DNA of 64,000 nt from Plasmopara viticola. Lineage: Eukaryota > Oomycota > Peronosporomycetes > Peronosporales > Peronosporaceae. How positions within the stretch are numbered: position 1 is the stretch's first letter; each line of letters begins with the position of its first letter. The stretch is from NCBI GenBank assembly GCA_001695595.3, contig MBPM02000135.1:58167-122166 (forward strand). Direction: 5' to 3'. The notes under the pieces were generated by a model. The model was not told the DNA's origin. It did no database searches and saw nothing but the letters and a program-made list of their open reading frames with translations. Below are positions 38,218-50,879 of this stretch, one piece after another. The position numbers and the translations under genes are program-made.

Positions 38218-38820
38218 TTGTTGGAGTTCTATTGCATCTGTGCATGTCTAGAGCAAAAGAAAGGACGTATCTGTGGCTGTACAACGTCTCAGCCCTCCAA
38301 CACAATTATCAAACACTTTGTTGGAGCTCTTTTGCATCTGTGCATGTCTAGAGCGATAGAAAGGACGTATCTCTGGCCGTACAACGTCTCAGCGCTCCAA
38401 CAGAAGTATTATACACTTCGTTGTGGCTCAATCGAATCTGTCCACGTCTAGAGCGATAGAAAGGACGTCTCTGTGGCTTTACATCGTCTCCGCGCTCGAA
38501 CAGAATGATTATAAACCTTGTTGTGTCTCTATTGCATCTGTGCATGTCTAGAGCGAAAGAAAGGACGTATCTGTGGCCGCACAACGTCTCAGCCCTCCAA
38601 CACAATTATCAAACACTTTGTTGGAGCTCTTTTGCATCTGTGCATGTCTAGAGCGATAGAAAGGACGTATCTATGGCCGTACAACGTCTCAGCGCTCCAA
38701 CAGAAGTATTATACACTTCGTTGTGGCTCAATCGAATCTGTCCACGTCTAGAGCGATAGAAAGGACGTCTCTGTGGCTGTACATCGTCTCCGCGCTCGAA
38801 CAGAATGATTATAAACTTCG
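38218..38820. repeat. Three-monomer tandem duplication (300 bp, two copies)
   Basis: Copies at about 38,218-38,517 and 38,518-38,817 share CACAATTATCAAACAC, CAGAAGTATTATACAC, CTCAATCGAATCTGTCCACG and TACATCGTCTCCGCGCTCG. They differ by single substitutions such as CTCTGGCC against CTATGGCC. Confidence 0.88.
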
Positions 38821-38879
38821 TTGTGTCTTTTTTGCATCTGTGCATGCTTAAAGCGAAAGAAAGGACGTATCTGTGGCCG

Positions 38880-39960
38880 TACAACGTCTCAGCGCTCCAA
38901 CAGAATAATTTTACCTCTTCTCGTGGCTCTATTGCTTCTGTGCATGTCTAGAGCGATAGCAAGGACGTATCTTTGGCCGTATAACGTCTCAGCGCTTTAA
39001 CTGATTGCTTGTACACTTCGTTGAGGCTCTATCGCATCTGTGCCTGTCTAGAGCGATAGAAATGACGGATCTTTGACCGTACAACGTCTCAGCGCTCGAA
39101 CAGAATGATTAAATACTTTGTTGGAGCTTTATTGCATCTGTGCATGTCTAGAGCGATGGCAAGGACGTATTTGTGGCCGTACAGTATCTCAGCGCTCCAA
39201 CAGAATGATTATCCACTTCGTTGTGACTCTATCGCATCTGTGCATGTCTAGAGGGAAAGAAAGGACGTATCTGTGACCGTACAACGTCTTAGCGCTCCAA
39301 CAGAATGATTAAATACTTTGTTGGAGCTCTATTGCATCTGTGCATGTCTAGAGCGATAGAAAGGACGTATCTGTGACCGTACAACGTCTCAGCGCTCCAA
39401 CAGAACGATTAAACACTTCGTTGGAGCTCTTTTGCATCTGTGCATGTCTAGAGCGATAGAGGACGTATCTGTGGCCGTACAACGTCTCAGCCCTCCAACA
39501 CAATTATCAAACACTTTGTTGGGGCTTTTTTGCATCTGTGCATGTCTAGAGCGAAAGAAAGAACGTATCTTTGGCCGTACAACGTCTCAGCGCTCCAACA
39601 GAAGTATTATACACTTCAATGTGGCTCTACTCTATCTGTGCATGTCTAGAGTGAAAGAAAGGACGTATCTGTGGCCATACAACATCTCAGCGCTCCAACA
39701 GAATGATTATCCATTTCGTTGTGACTCTATCGCATCTGTGCATGTCTAGAGCGAAAGAAAGGACGTATCAGTGACCGTACAACGTCTCAGCGCTCCAACA
39801 GAATGATTTTACACTTCGTTGTGGCTCTTTTGCATCTGTTAATGTCTGGAGCAAAAGAAAGGACGTATCTATGGCCGTACAACGTCTCAGCGCTCCAACA
39901 GAATGATTTTACACTTCGTTGGGGCTCTTTTGCATCTGTGCATGTCTAGAGCGAAAGAAA
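38880..39960. repeat. 2.5-kb-spaced duplication, copy 1
   Basis: Matches 41,376-42,456 at an offset of 2,496 bp. Shared markers in order are ATAATTTTACCTCT, GGCCGTATAACG, AACTGATTGCTTG, GTACAGTATCT, CACAATTA, CAGAAGTATTATACACTTC followed by AATGTGG, and CTACTCTATCTG. Confidence 0.87.
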
Positions 39961-39964
39961 TGAC

Positions 39965-40470
39965 GTATCTTTGGCCGTACAACGTCTCAGCGCTCCAACA
40001 GAATGCTTATACATTTCGTTGGGGCTCTTTTCCATCTGTGCATGTCTAGAGCGATGGAAAGGACATATCTTTGTCCGTACAACATCTCAGCGCCTTAACA
40101 GAATGATTCTACACTTCGTTGTGGCTCTATTGCATCTGTGCATATCTAGAGCGATAGAAAGGACGTCTCTGTGGCCGTACAACTTCTCAGCCTTCCAACA
40201 GAATCCTTTTACACTTCGTTGGGGCCCTTTTGCATCTGTGCATGTCTAGAGCGATAGAAGGACGTCTCTGTGGCTGTAGAACGTCTCCGCGCTCCAACAG
40301 AATGATTTTACTTTTCGTTGGGGCTCTTTTGCATCTGTGCATGCTTAGAGCGAAAGAAAGGACGTATCTGTGGCCGTACAACGTCTCAGCGCTCCAACAA
40401 AATAATTTTACCTCTCCTTGTGGCTCTATTGCTTCTGTGCATGTCTAGAGCGATAGAAAGGACGTATCTT
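39965..40470. repeat. Ten-monomer-spaced duplication, copy 1
   Basis: Matches 40,964-41,469 at an offset of 999 bp. Shared variants are ATACATTTCGTTGGGG, GATGGAAAGGACATATC, CTTTGTCCGTAC, GCGCCTTAACAG, CAGCCTTCCAACAGAATCC and GATAGAAGGACG (a 1-base-shorter unit). The 670-bp stretch from 40,190 to 40,860 also recurs at 45,580-46,250 at an offset of 5,390 bp (shared AAAGGTATGATTAAATAG). Confidence 0.87.
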
Positions 40471-40963
40471 TGGCCGTACAACGTCTCGGCGCTCCAACAG
40501 AATGATTAAATACTTTGTTGGAGCTCTATTGCTTCTGTTCATGTCTAGATCGATAGAAAGGCCGTATCTTTGGCCGTACAACGTCTCAGCGCTCCAAAGG
40601 TATGATTAAATAGTTTGTTGGAGCTTTATTGCATCTGTGCATGTCTAGAGCGATAGCAAGACCGTATCTTTGGCCGTACAACGTCTCAGCGCTCCAACAG
40701 TATGATTAAATAGTTTGTTGGAGCTCTATTGCATCTGTGCATGTCTAGAGCGATAGCAAGGACGTATTTGTGGCCGTACAACGTCTCAGCGCTCCAACAG
40801 AACGATTATACACTTCGTTGGAGCTCTTTTGCATATGTGCATGTCTAGAGCGATGGCAAGGACGTATTTGTGGCCGTAAAACATCTCAGCGCTCCAACAG
40901 AATGATTATCCACTTCGTTGTGACTTTATCGCATCTGTGCATGTCTAGAGCGAAAGAAAGGAC

Positions 40964-41469
40964 GTATCTTTGGCCGTACAACGTCTCAGCGCTCCAACAG
41001 AATGCTTATACATTTCGTTGGGGCTCTTTTCCATCTGTGCATGTCTAGAGCGATGGAAAGGACATATCTTTGTCCGTACAACGTCTCAGCGCCTTAACAG
41101 AATGATTCTACACTTCGTTGTGGCTCTATTGCATCTGTGCATATCTAGAGCGATAGAAAGGACGTCTCTGTGGCCGTACAACTTCTCAGCCTTCCAACAG
41201 AATCCTTTTACACTTCGTTGGGGCTCTGTCGCATCTGTGCATGTCTAGAGCGATAGAAGGACGTCTCTGTGGCTGTAGAACGTCTCCGCGCTCCAACAGA
41301 ATGATTTTACTTTTCGTTGGGGCTCTTTTGCATCTGTGCATGCTTAGAGCGAAAGAAAGGACGTATCTGTGGCCGTACAACGTCTCAGCGCTCCAACAAA
41401 ATAATTTTACCTCTCCTTGTGGCTCTATTGCTTCTGTGCATGTCTAGAGCGATAGAAAGGACGTATCTT
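40964..41469. repeat. Ten-monomer-spaced duplication, copy 2
   Basis: Partner of 39,965-40,470. Copy 1 has GGGGCCCTTTTGC where this copy has GGGGCTCTGTCGC. The two part near 41,475, where this copy runs into the 2,496-bp-offset block. Confidence 0.86.
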
Positions 41470-42456
41470 TGGCCGTATAACGTCTCAGCGCTTCAACTGA
41501 TTGCTTGTACACTTCGTTGTGGCTCTATCGCATCTGTGCCTGTCTAGAGCGATAGAAAGGACGGATCTTTGACCGTACAACGTCTCAGCGCTCGAAGAGA
41601 ATGATTGATAACTTTGTTGGAGCTCTATTGCATCTGTGCATGTCTAGAGCGATGGCAAGGACGTATTTGTGGCCGTACAGTATCTTAGCGCTCCAACAGA
41701 ATGATTATCCACTTCGTTGTGACTCTATTGCATCTGTGCATGTCTAGAGCGAAAGAAAGGACGTATCTGTGACCGTACAACGTCTTAGCGCTCCAACAGA
41801 ATGATTAAATACTTTGTTGGAGCTCTATTGCATCTGTGCATGTCTAGAGCGATAGAAAGGACGTATCTGATACCGTACAACGTCTCAGCGCTCCAACAGA
41901 ACGATTAAACACTTCGTTGGAGCTCGTTTGCATCTGTGCATGTCTAGAGCGATAAAGGACGTATCTGTGGCCGTACAACGTCTCAGCCCTCCAACACAAT
42001 TAACAAACACTTTGTTGGGGCTCTTTTGCATCTGTGCATGTCTAGAGCGAAAGAAAGGACGTATCTTTGGCCGTACAACGTCTCAGCGCTCCAACAGAAG
42101 TATTATACACTTCAATGTGGCTCTACTCTATCTGTGCATGTCTAGAGTGAAAGAAAGGACGTATCTGTGGCCATACAACATCTCAGCGCTCCAACAGAAT
42201 GATTATCCACTTTGTTGTGACTCTATCGCATCTGTGCATGTCTAGAGCGAAAGAAAGGACGTATCAGTGACCGTACAACGTCTCAGCGCTCCAACAGAAT
42301 GATTTTACACTTCGTTGTGGCTCTTTTGCATCTGTTAATGTCTAGAGCAAAAGAAAGGACGTATCTATGGCCGTACAACGTCTCAGCGCTCCAACAGAAT
42401 GATTTTACACTTCGTTGGGGCTTTTGCATCTGTGCATGTCTAGAGCGAAAGAAAGG
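41376..42456. repeat. 2.5-kb-spaced duplication, copy 2
   Basis: Partner of 38,880-39,960 at an offset of 2,496 bp. It overlaps the start of the 1.8-kb tandem block, which shows that the duplications happened in layers. Confidence 0.86.
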
Positions 42457-43735
42457 ACGTATCTTTTGCCGTACAACGTCTCAGCGCTCCAACAGAATGC
42501 TTATACATTTCGTTGGGGCTCTTTTCCATCTGTGCATGTCTAGAGCGATGGAAAGGACATATCTGTGACCACACAACGTCTAAGCGCTCCAACAGAATTA
42601 TTATACACTTCGTTGGAGCTCTTTTGCATCTGTGAATGTATAGATTAAAAGAAAGGACGTATCTGTGGCCGTACAACGTCTCAGCGCTCCATCAGAATGC
42701 TTATACATTTCGTTGTGGCTCCTTTGCATCTGTGCATGTCTAGAGGGATAGAAAGGACGTATCTGTGACCGCACAATGTCTCAGCGCTGCAACAGAATGA
42801 TTATACACTTCGTTGTTGCTCTTTTGCATCTGTGCATGCTTAGAGCGAAAGAAAGGACGTATCTGTGGCCGTACAACGTCTCAGCGCTCCAACAGAATGC
42901 TTATACATTTTGTTGTGGCTCTATTGCATCTGTGCTTGTCTAGAGCGATAGAAAGGACCTATCTATGACCGCACAACGTTTCAGCGCTCCAACAGAATTA
43001 TTATACACTTCGTTGGAGCTCTATTGCATCTGTGCATGTATAGAGCAAAAGAAAGGACGTATTTGTGGCCGTACAACGTCTGAGCGCCTTAACAGAAAGA
43101 TTATACACTTTGTTGTGGCTCTATCGCATCTGTGCATGTCTAGAGCGATAGAAAGGACGTCTGTGTGGCTGTACAACGTCTCCGCGCTCCAACAGAATGA
43201 TTTTACACTTCGTTGGGGCTCTTTTCCATCTGTGCATGTCTAGTGCGAAAGAAAGGACGTGTCTTTGGCCGTACAACGTCTCCGCCCTCCAACAGAATGC
43301 TTTTACACTTCGTTGGAGCTCTATTGCATCTGTGCATGTCTAGAGCGAAAGAAAGGACGCATCTTTGGCCGTACAACGTCTCAGCGCCTTAACAGAATGA
43401 TTCTACACTTCGTTGTGGCTCTATTGCATCTGTGCTTTTCTAGAGCGATAGAAAGGACGTCTCTGTGGCCGTATAACTTCTCAGCCTTCCAACAGAATGC
43501 TTTTACACTTCGTTGGGGCTCTGTCGCATCTGTGCATGTCTAGAGCGATAGAAGGACGTCTCTGTGGCTGTAGAACGTCTCCGCGCTCCAACAGAATGAT
43601 TTTACTTTTCGTTGGGGCTCTTTTGCATCTGTGCATGCTTAGAGCGAAAGAAAGGACGTATCTGTGGCCGTACAACGTCTCAGCGCTCCAACAAAATAAT
43701 TTTACCTCTCCTTGTAGCTCTTTTGCATCTGTGCA
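41945..43735. repeat. 18-monomer tandem block, copy 1
   Basis: A block of about 1,795 bp is followed directly by a second copy starting at about 43,740. Ordered shared variants are GAGCGATAAAGGACG, CACAATTAACAAACAC, AATGTGGCTCTACTC, ATCTGTTAATGTC, CTTTTGCCGTAC, CCACACAACGTCTAAGC, TAGATTAAAAG, GAGGGATAG, GCGCTGCAACAG, GTGTGGCTGTAC and CAGCCTTCCAACAG. A 2-bp loss near 42,421 (GGGGCTTTTGC) shifts the offset to 1,797. Confidence 0.9.
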
Positions 43736-43739
43736 TGTC

Positions 43740-45840
43740 TAGAGCGATAAAGGACGTATCTGTGGCCGTACAACGTCTCAGCCCTCCAACACAATTAACA
43801 AACACTTTGTTGGGGCTCTTTTGCATCTGTGCATGTCTAGAGCGAAAGAAAGGACGTATCTTTGGCCGTACAACGTCTCAGCGCTCCAACAGAAGTATTA
43901 TACACTTCAATGTGGCTCTACTCTATCTGTGCATGTCTAGAGTGAAAGAAAGGACGTATCTGTGGCCATACAACATCTCAGCGCTCCAACAGAATGATTA
44001 TCCACTTTGTTGTGACTCTATCGCATCTGTGCATGTCTAGAGCGAAAGAAAGGACGTATCAGTGACCGTACAACGTCTCAGCGCTCCAACAGAATGATTT
44101 TACACTTCGTTGTGGCTCTTTTGCATCTGTTAATGTCTAGAGCAAAAGAAAGGACGTATCTATGGCCGTACAACGTCTCAGCGCTCCAACAGAATGATTT
44201 TACACTTCGTTGGGGCTCTTTTGCATCTGTGCATGTCTAGAGCGAAAGAAAGGACGTATCTTTTGCCGTACAACGTCTCGGCGCTCCAACAGAATGCTTA
44301 TACATTTCGTTGGGGCTCTTTTCCATCTGTGCATGTCTAGAGCGATGGAAAGGACATATCTGTGACCACACAACGTCTAAGCGCTCCAACAGAATTATTA
44401 TACACTTCGTTGGAGCTCTTTTGCATCTGTGAATGTATAGATTAAAAGAAAGGACGTATCTGTGGCCGTACAACGTCTCAGCGCTCCGACAGAATGCTTA
44501 TACATTTCGTTGTGGCTCCTTTGCATCTGTGCATGTCTAGAGGGATAGAAAGGACGTATCTGTGACCGCACAATGTCTCAGCGCTGCAACAGAATGATTA
44601 TACACTTCGTTGTTGCTTTTTTGCATCTGTGCATGCTTAGAGCGAAAGAAAGGACGTATCTGTGGCCGTACAACGTCTCAGCGCTCCAACAGAATGCTTA
44701 TACATTTTGTTGTGGCTCTATTGCATCTGTGCATGTCTAGAGCGATAGAAAGGACCTATCTATGACCGCACAACGTTTCAGCGCTCCAACAGAATTATTA
44801 TACACTTCGTTGGAGCTCTATTGCATCTGTGCATGTATAGAGCAAAAGAAAGGACGTATTTGTGGCCGTACAACGTCTCAGCGCTCCAACAGAATGATTT
44901 TACACTTCGTTGTTGCTCTTTTGCATCTGTGCATGCTTAGAGCGAAAAAAAGGACGTATTTGTGGCCGTTCAACGTCTGAGCGCCTTAACAGAAAGATTA
45001 TACACTTTGTTGTGGCTCTATCGCATCTGTGCATATCTAGAGCGATAGAAAGGACGTCTGTGTGGCTGTACAACGTCTCCGCGCTCCAACAGAATGATTT
45101 TACACTTCGTTGGGGCTCTTTTCCATCTGTGCATGTCTAGTGCGAAAGAAAGGACGTGTCTTTGGCCGTACAACGTCTCCGCCCTCCAACAGAATGCTTT
45201 TACACTTCGTTGGAGCTCTATTGCATCTGTGCATGTCTAGAGCGAAAGAAAGGACGCATCTTTGGCCGTACAACGTCTCAGCGCCTTAACAGAATGATTC
45301 TACACTTCGTTGTGGCTCTATTGCATCTGTGCATTTCTAGAGCGATAGAAAGGACGTCTCTGTGGCCGTACAACTTCTCAGCCTTCCAACAGAATGCTTT
45401 TACACTTCGTTGGGGCTCTGTCGCATCTGTGCATGTCTAGAGCGATAGAAGGACGTCTCTGTGGCTGTAGAACGTCTCAGCTCTCTAACAGAATGCTTTA
45501 ACACTTCGTTGGAGCTCTATCGCATCTGTGCATGTCTAAAGTGAAAGAAAGGACGTATCTGTTGCCGTACAACATCTCAGCGCTCCAACAGAATGCTTTT
45601 ACACTTCGTTGGGGCTCTTTCGCATCTGTGCATGTCTAGAGCGATAGAAGGACGTCTCTGTGGCTGTAGAACGTCTCCGCGCTCCAACAGAATGATTTTA
45701 CTTTTCGTTGGGGCTCTTTTGCATCTGTGCATGCTTAGAGCGAAAGAAAGGACGTATCTGTGGCCGTACAACGTCTCAGCGCTCCAACAAAATAATTTTA
45801 CCTCTCCTTGTGGCTCTATTGCTTCTGTGCATGTCTAGAG
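43740..45840. repeat. 18-monomer tandem block, copy 2 (expanded)
   Basis: Tandem partner of 41,945-43,735. The offset rises from 1,797 to 1,897 and then to 2,096 bp, so one monomer near 44,870-44,970 and two near 45,450-45,590 are extra here. The copy otherwise keeps the same order of variants, with scattered substitutions (CTCGGCG, CTCCGACAG). Confidence 0.88.
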
Positions 45841-46249
45841 CGAAAGAGAGGACGTATCTTTGGCCGTACAACGTCTCGGCGCTCCAACAGAATGATTAAA
45901 TACTTTGTTGGAGCTCTATTGCTTCTGTGCATGTCTAGATCGATAGAAAGGCCGTATCTTTGGCCGTACAACGTCTCAGCGCTTTAAAGGTATGATTAAA
46001 TAGTTTGTTGGAGCTTTATTGCATCTGTGCATGTCTAGAGCGATAGCAAGACCGTATCGTTTGCCGTACAACGTCTCAGCGCTCCAACAGTATGATTAAA
46101 TAGTTTGTTGGAGCTCTATTGCATCTGTGCATGTCTAGAGCGATAGCAAGGACGTATTTGTGGCCGTACAACGTCTCAGCGCTCCAACAGAACGATTATA
46201 CACTTCGTTGGAGCTCTTTTGCATATGTGCATGTCTAGAGCGATGGCAA

Positions 46250-46680
46250 GGACGTATTTGTGGCCGTACAACGTCTCAGCTCTCTAACAGAATGATTTAA
46301 CACTTCGTTGGTGCTCTATTGCATCTGTGCATGTCTAGAGCGAAAGAAAGGACGTATCTGTGACCGTACAACGTCTCAGCGCTCCAACAGAACGATTAAA
46401 CACTTTGTTGGAGCTCTATCGCATCTGTGCATGTCTAGAGCGATAGAAAGGACGTCTCTGTGGCTGTACAACGTCTCAGCGCTCCATCAGAATGCTTATA
46501 CATTTCGCTGTGGCTCTATTGCATCTGTGCATGTCTAGAGAAATAGAAAGGACGTATCTGTGACCGCACAACGTCTCAGCGCTCCAACAGAATGATTTTA
46601 CACTTCGTTGGAGCTTTATTGCATCTGTGCATTTCTAGAGCGATAGAAAGGACGTCTCTGGGGCCGTACAACTTCTCAGC
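46250..46680. repeat. Satellite units joining two duplicated regions
   Basis: Four to five ordinary 100-bp monomers lie here, including a CTCTCTAACAG unit, a GTTGGTGCTC unit and a GACCGCACAACG unit. Nothing else is seen. Confidence 0.8.
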
Positions 46681-47160
46681 GATCCAACAAGAACGATTAT
46701 ACACTTCGTTGTTGCTCTTTTGCATCTGTGCATGTCTAGAGCAAATGAAAGGACGTATCTTTGGCCGTACAACGTCTCAGCGCTCCAACAGAATGATTAT
46801 ACACTTCGTTGGAGCTCTATTGCATCTGTGCATGCTTAGAGCGAAAGAAAGGACGTATCTGTGACCGTACAACGTCTCAGCGCTCCAACAGAATGCTTAT
46901 ACACTTCGTTGTGGCTTTAATTCATCTGTGCATGTCTAGAGCAATAGAAAGGACGTCTCTGTGGCCGTACAACTTCTCAGCGCTCCAACAGATGATTTTA
47001 CACTTCGTTGGGGCTCTTTTCCATCTGTGCATGTCTAGAGCAATAGAAAGGACGTATCTTTGGCCGTACAACGTCTCAGCCCTCCAACAAAATGCTTTTA
47101 CACCTTGTTGGGGCTCTATCGCATCTGTGCATGGCTAGAGCGATAGAAAGGACGTCTCTG
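46680..47160. repeat. 3.3-kb-spaced duplication, copy 1
   Basis: Matches 49,974-50,454 at an offset of 3,294 bp. Shared markers are GCGATCCAACAAGAACG, GAGCAAATGAAAGG, GGCTTTAAT, CAACAGATGATTTTAC (1 bp short) and TTTACACCTTGTTGGGG. Part of the block recurs again at about 49,190-49,440. Confidence 0.85.
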
Positions 47161-49970
47161 TGGCTGTAGAACGTCTCAGCGCTCCAACAGAATGATTTTA
47201 CACTTCGTTGGGGCTGTTTTGCATCTGTGCATGTCTAGTGCGAAAGAAAGGACGTATCTTTGGCCGTACAACGTCTCAGCGCTCCAACAAAATGCTTTTA
47301 CACTTCGTTGTGGCTCTGTCGCATCTGTGCATGTCTAGAGCGATAGAAAGGACGTCTCTGTGGCTGTAGAACGTCTCAGCGCTCCAACAAAATGTTGAAC
47401 ACTTCGTTGGGGCGCTTTTGCATCTGTGCATGTCTAGTGCGAAAGAAAGGACGTATCTTTGGCCGTACAACGTCTCAGCTCTCCAACAAAATGCTTTTAC
47501 ACTTCGTTGGGGCTCTATCGCATCTGTGCATGTCTAGAGCGATAGAAAGGACGTCTCTGTTGCTGTATAACGTCTCAGCGCTCCAACAAAATGATTTTAC
47601 ACTTCGTTGAGGCTCTTTTGAATCTGTGCATGTCTAGAGCGAAGTAAAGAACGTATCTGTGGCCATACAACGTCTTAGCGCTCCAATAGAATGCTTATAC
47701 ACTTAGTTGGGGCTCAATCGCATCTGTGCATGTCTAGAGCGATAGAAAATACGTCTCTGTGGCTGTACAACGTCTCCGCGCTCCAACAGAATGATTTTAC
47801 ACTTCGTTGGGGCTCTTTTGCATCTGTGCATGTCTAGAGCGAAAGAAAGGACGTATCTGTGGCCGTACACACCTCAGCGCTCCAACAGAATTATTATACA
47901 CTTTGTTGGAGCTCTATTGCATCTGTGCATGTCTAGAGCGATAGAAAGGACGTATCTATGGCCGTACAACGTCTCAGTTCTCCAACACAATTATCAATCA
48001 CTTTGTTGGAGCTCTTTTGCATCTGTGCATGTCTAGAGCGATAGAAAGGACGTCTCTGTGGCTGTACAACGTCTCAGCGCTCCAACAGAATGATTTTACA
48101 CTTCGTTGGGGCTCTTTTGCATCTGTGCATGTCTAGTGCGAAAGAAAGGACGTATCTTTGGCCGTACAACGTCTTAGCCCTCCAACAAAATGCTTTTACA
48201 CTTTGTTGGGGCTCTATCGCATCTGTGCATGTCTAGAGCGATAGAAAGGACGTCTCTGTGGCTGTACAACGTCTCCGCGCTCCAACAGAATGATTTTACA
48301 CTTCGTTGGGGCTCTTTTGCATCTGTGCATGTCTAGAGCAAAAGAAAGGACGTATCTGTGGCCGTACAACGTCTCAGCGCTCCAACAGAATGATTTTACA
48401 CTTCGTTGGAGCTCAATCGCATCTGTGCATGCTTAGAGCGAAAGAATGGACGGATCTGTGGACGTGCAACGTCTCAGCGCTCCAACAGAATGCTTATACG
48501 CTTTGTGGGGGCTTTTTTGCATCTGTGCATGTCTAGAGCGAAAGAAAGGACGTATCTTTGGCCGTACAACGTCTCAGTCCTCCAACACAATTATCAATCA
48601 CTTCGTTGGTGCTCTATTGCATCTGTGCATGTCTAGAGCGAAAGAAAGGACGTATCTGTGACCGTACAACGTCTCAGCGCTCCAACAGAACGATTAAACA
48701 CTTTGTTGGAGCTCTATCGCATCTGTGCGTGTCTAGAGCGATAGAAAGGACGTCTCTGTGGCTGTACAACGTCTCAGCGCTCCAACAGAATGATGAACAC
48801 TTCGTTGGGGCGCTTTTGCATCTGTGCATGTCTAGAGCGAAAGAAAGGACGTATCTTTGGCCGTACAACGTCTCAGCGCTCCAACGGAATGATTATACAC
48901 TTCGTTGGAGCTCTTTTGCATCTGTGCATGCTTAGAGCGAAAGAAAGGACGTATCTGTGGCCGTACAACGTCTCAGCTTTCCAACAGAATGCTTATACAT
49001 TTCGTTGGGGCTCTTTTCCATCTGTGCATGTCTAGAGCGATAGAAAGGACGTATCTGTGACCGCACAACGTCTAAGTGCTCCAACAGAATTATCATACAC
49101 TTCGTTGGAGTTCTTTTGCATCTGTGAATGTATAGAGCAAAAGAAAGGACGTATCTGTGGCCGTACAACGTCTCAGCGCTCCATCAGATTGTTATACACT
49201 TCGTTGTGGCTTTAATGCATCTGTGCATGTCTAGAGCAATAGAAAGGACGTCTCTGTGGCCGTACAACTTCTCAGCGCTCCAACAGATGATTTTACACTT
49301 CGTTGGGGCTTCTTTCCATCTGTGCATGTCTAGAGCAATAGAAAGGACGTATCTTTGGCCGTACAACGTCTCAGCCTTCCAAAAAAATGCTTTTACACCT
49401 TGTTGGGGCTCTATCGCATCTGTGCATGTCTAGAGCGATAGAAAGGACGTCTCTGTGGCTGTAGAACGTCTCAGCGCTCCAACAGAATGATTTTACACTT
49501 CGTTGGGGCTCTTTTGAATCTGTGCATGTCTAGAGCGAAGTAAAGAACGTATCTGTGGCCATACAACGTCTTAGCGCTCCAATAGAATGCTTATACACTT
49601 TGTTGGGGCTCTATCGCATCTGTGCATGTCTAGAGCGATAGAAAAAACGTCTCTGTGGCTGTACAACGTCTCCGCGCTCCAACAGAATGATTTTACACTT
49701 CGTTGGGGCTCTTTTGCATCTGTGCATGTCTAGAGCGAACGAAAGGACGTATCTGTGGCCGTACAACGTCTCAGCGCTCCAACAGAATGATGAACACTTT
49801 GTTGGAGCTCTATTGCATCTGTGCATGTCTAGAGCGATAGAAAAGACGTATTTGTGGCTGTACAACGTCTCCGCGCTCCAACAGAATGATTTTACACTTC
49901 GTTGAGGCTCTTTTGCATCTGTGCATTTCTAGAGCGATAGAAAGGACGTCTCTGTGGCCGTACAACTTCT
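47160..49970. repeat. Satellite units with GCGAAGTAAAGAACG marker
   Basis: Clean 99-100 bp units. A marker monomer with GCGAAGTAAAGAACG and GGCCATACAACGTCTTAGC occurs near 47,638, 49,536, 50,531, 51,931 and 56,197 and tracks block copying. Other recurring units carry GTTCTCCAACACAATTATC and GTGGACGTGCAACG. Several AATGATGAACAC units are 99 bp. No gene is present. Confidence 0.82.
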
Positions 49971-49973
49971 CAG

Positions 49974-50454
49974 CGATCCAACAAGAACGATTATACACTT
50001 CGTTGTTGCTCTTTTGCATCTGTGCATGTCTAGAGCAAATGAAAGGACGTATCTTTGGCCGTACAACGTCTCAGCGCTCCAACAGAATGATTATACACTT
50101 CGTTGGAGCTCTATTCCATCTGTGCATGCTTAGAGCGAAAGAAAGGACGTATTTGTGGCTGTACAACGTTTCAGCGCTCCAACAAAATGCTTATACACTT
50201 CGTTGTGGCTTTAATGCATCTGTGCATGTCTAGAGCAATAGAAAGGACGTCTCTGTGGCCGTACAACTTCTCAGTGCTCCAACAGATGATTTTACACTTC
50301 GTTGGGGCTTCTTTCCATCTGTGCATGTCTAGAGCAATAGAAAGGACGTATCTTTGGCCGTACAACGTCTCAGCCCTCCAACAAAATGCTTTTACACCTT
50401 GTTGGGGCTCTATCGCATTTGTGCATGTCTAGAGCGATAGAAAGGACGTCTCTG
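49974..50454. repeat. 3.3-kb-spaced duplication, copy 2
   Basis: Partner of 46,680-47,160, beginning with the same GCGATCCAACAAGAACG unit, which resembles the variant monomers at 1-900. It differs by substitutions such as GGGGCTTCTTTCC against GGGGCTCTTTTCC. Confidence 0.85.
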
Positions 50455-50879
50455 TGGCTGTAGAACGTCTCAGCGCTCCAACAGAATGATTTTACACTTC
50501 GTTGGGGCTCTTTTGAATCTGTGCATGTCTAGAGCGAAGTAAAGAACGTATCTGTGGCCATACAACGTCTTAGCGCTCCAATAGAATGCTTATACACTTA
50601 GTTGGGGCTCTATCGCATCTGTGCATGTCTAGAGCGATAGAAAAGACGTCTCTGTGGCTGTACAACGTCTCCGCGCTCCAACAGAATGCTTATACACTTC
50701 GTTGGGGCTCTTTTGCATCTGTGCATGTCTAGAGCGAACGAAAGGACGTATCTGTGGCCGTACAACGTCTCAGCGCTCCAACAGAATGATGAACACTTTG
50801 TTGGAGCTCAATTGCATCTGTGCATGTCTAGAGCGATAGAAAAGACGTATTTGTGGCTGTACAACCTCTCCACGCTCCA

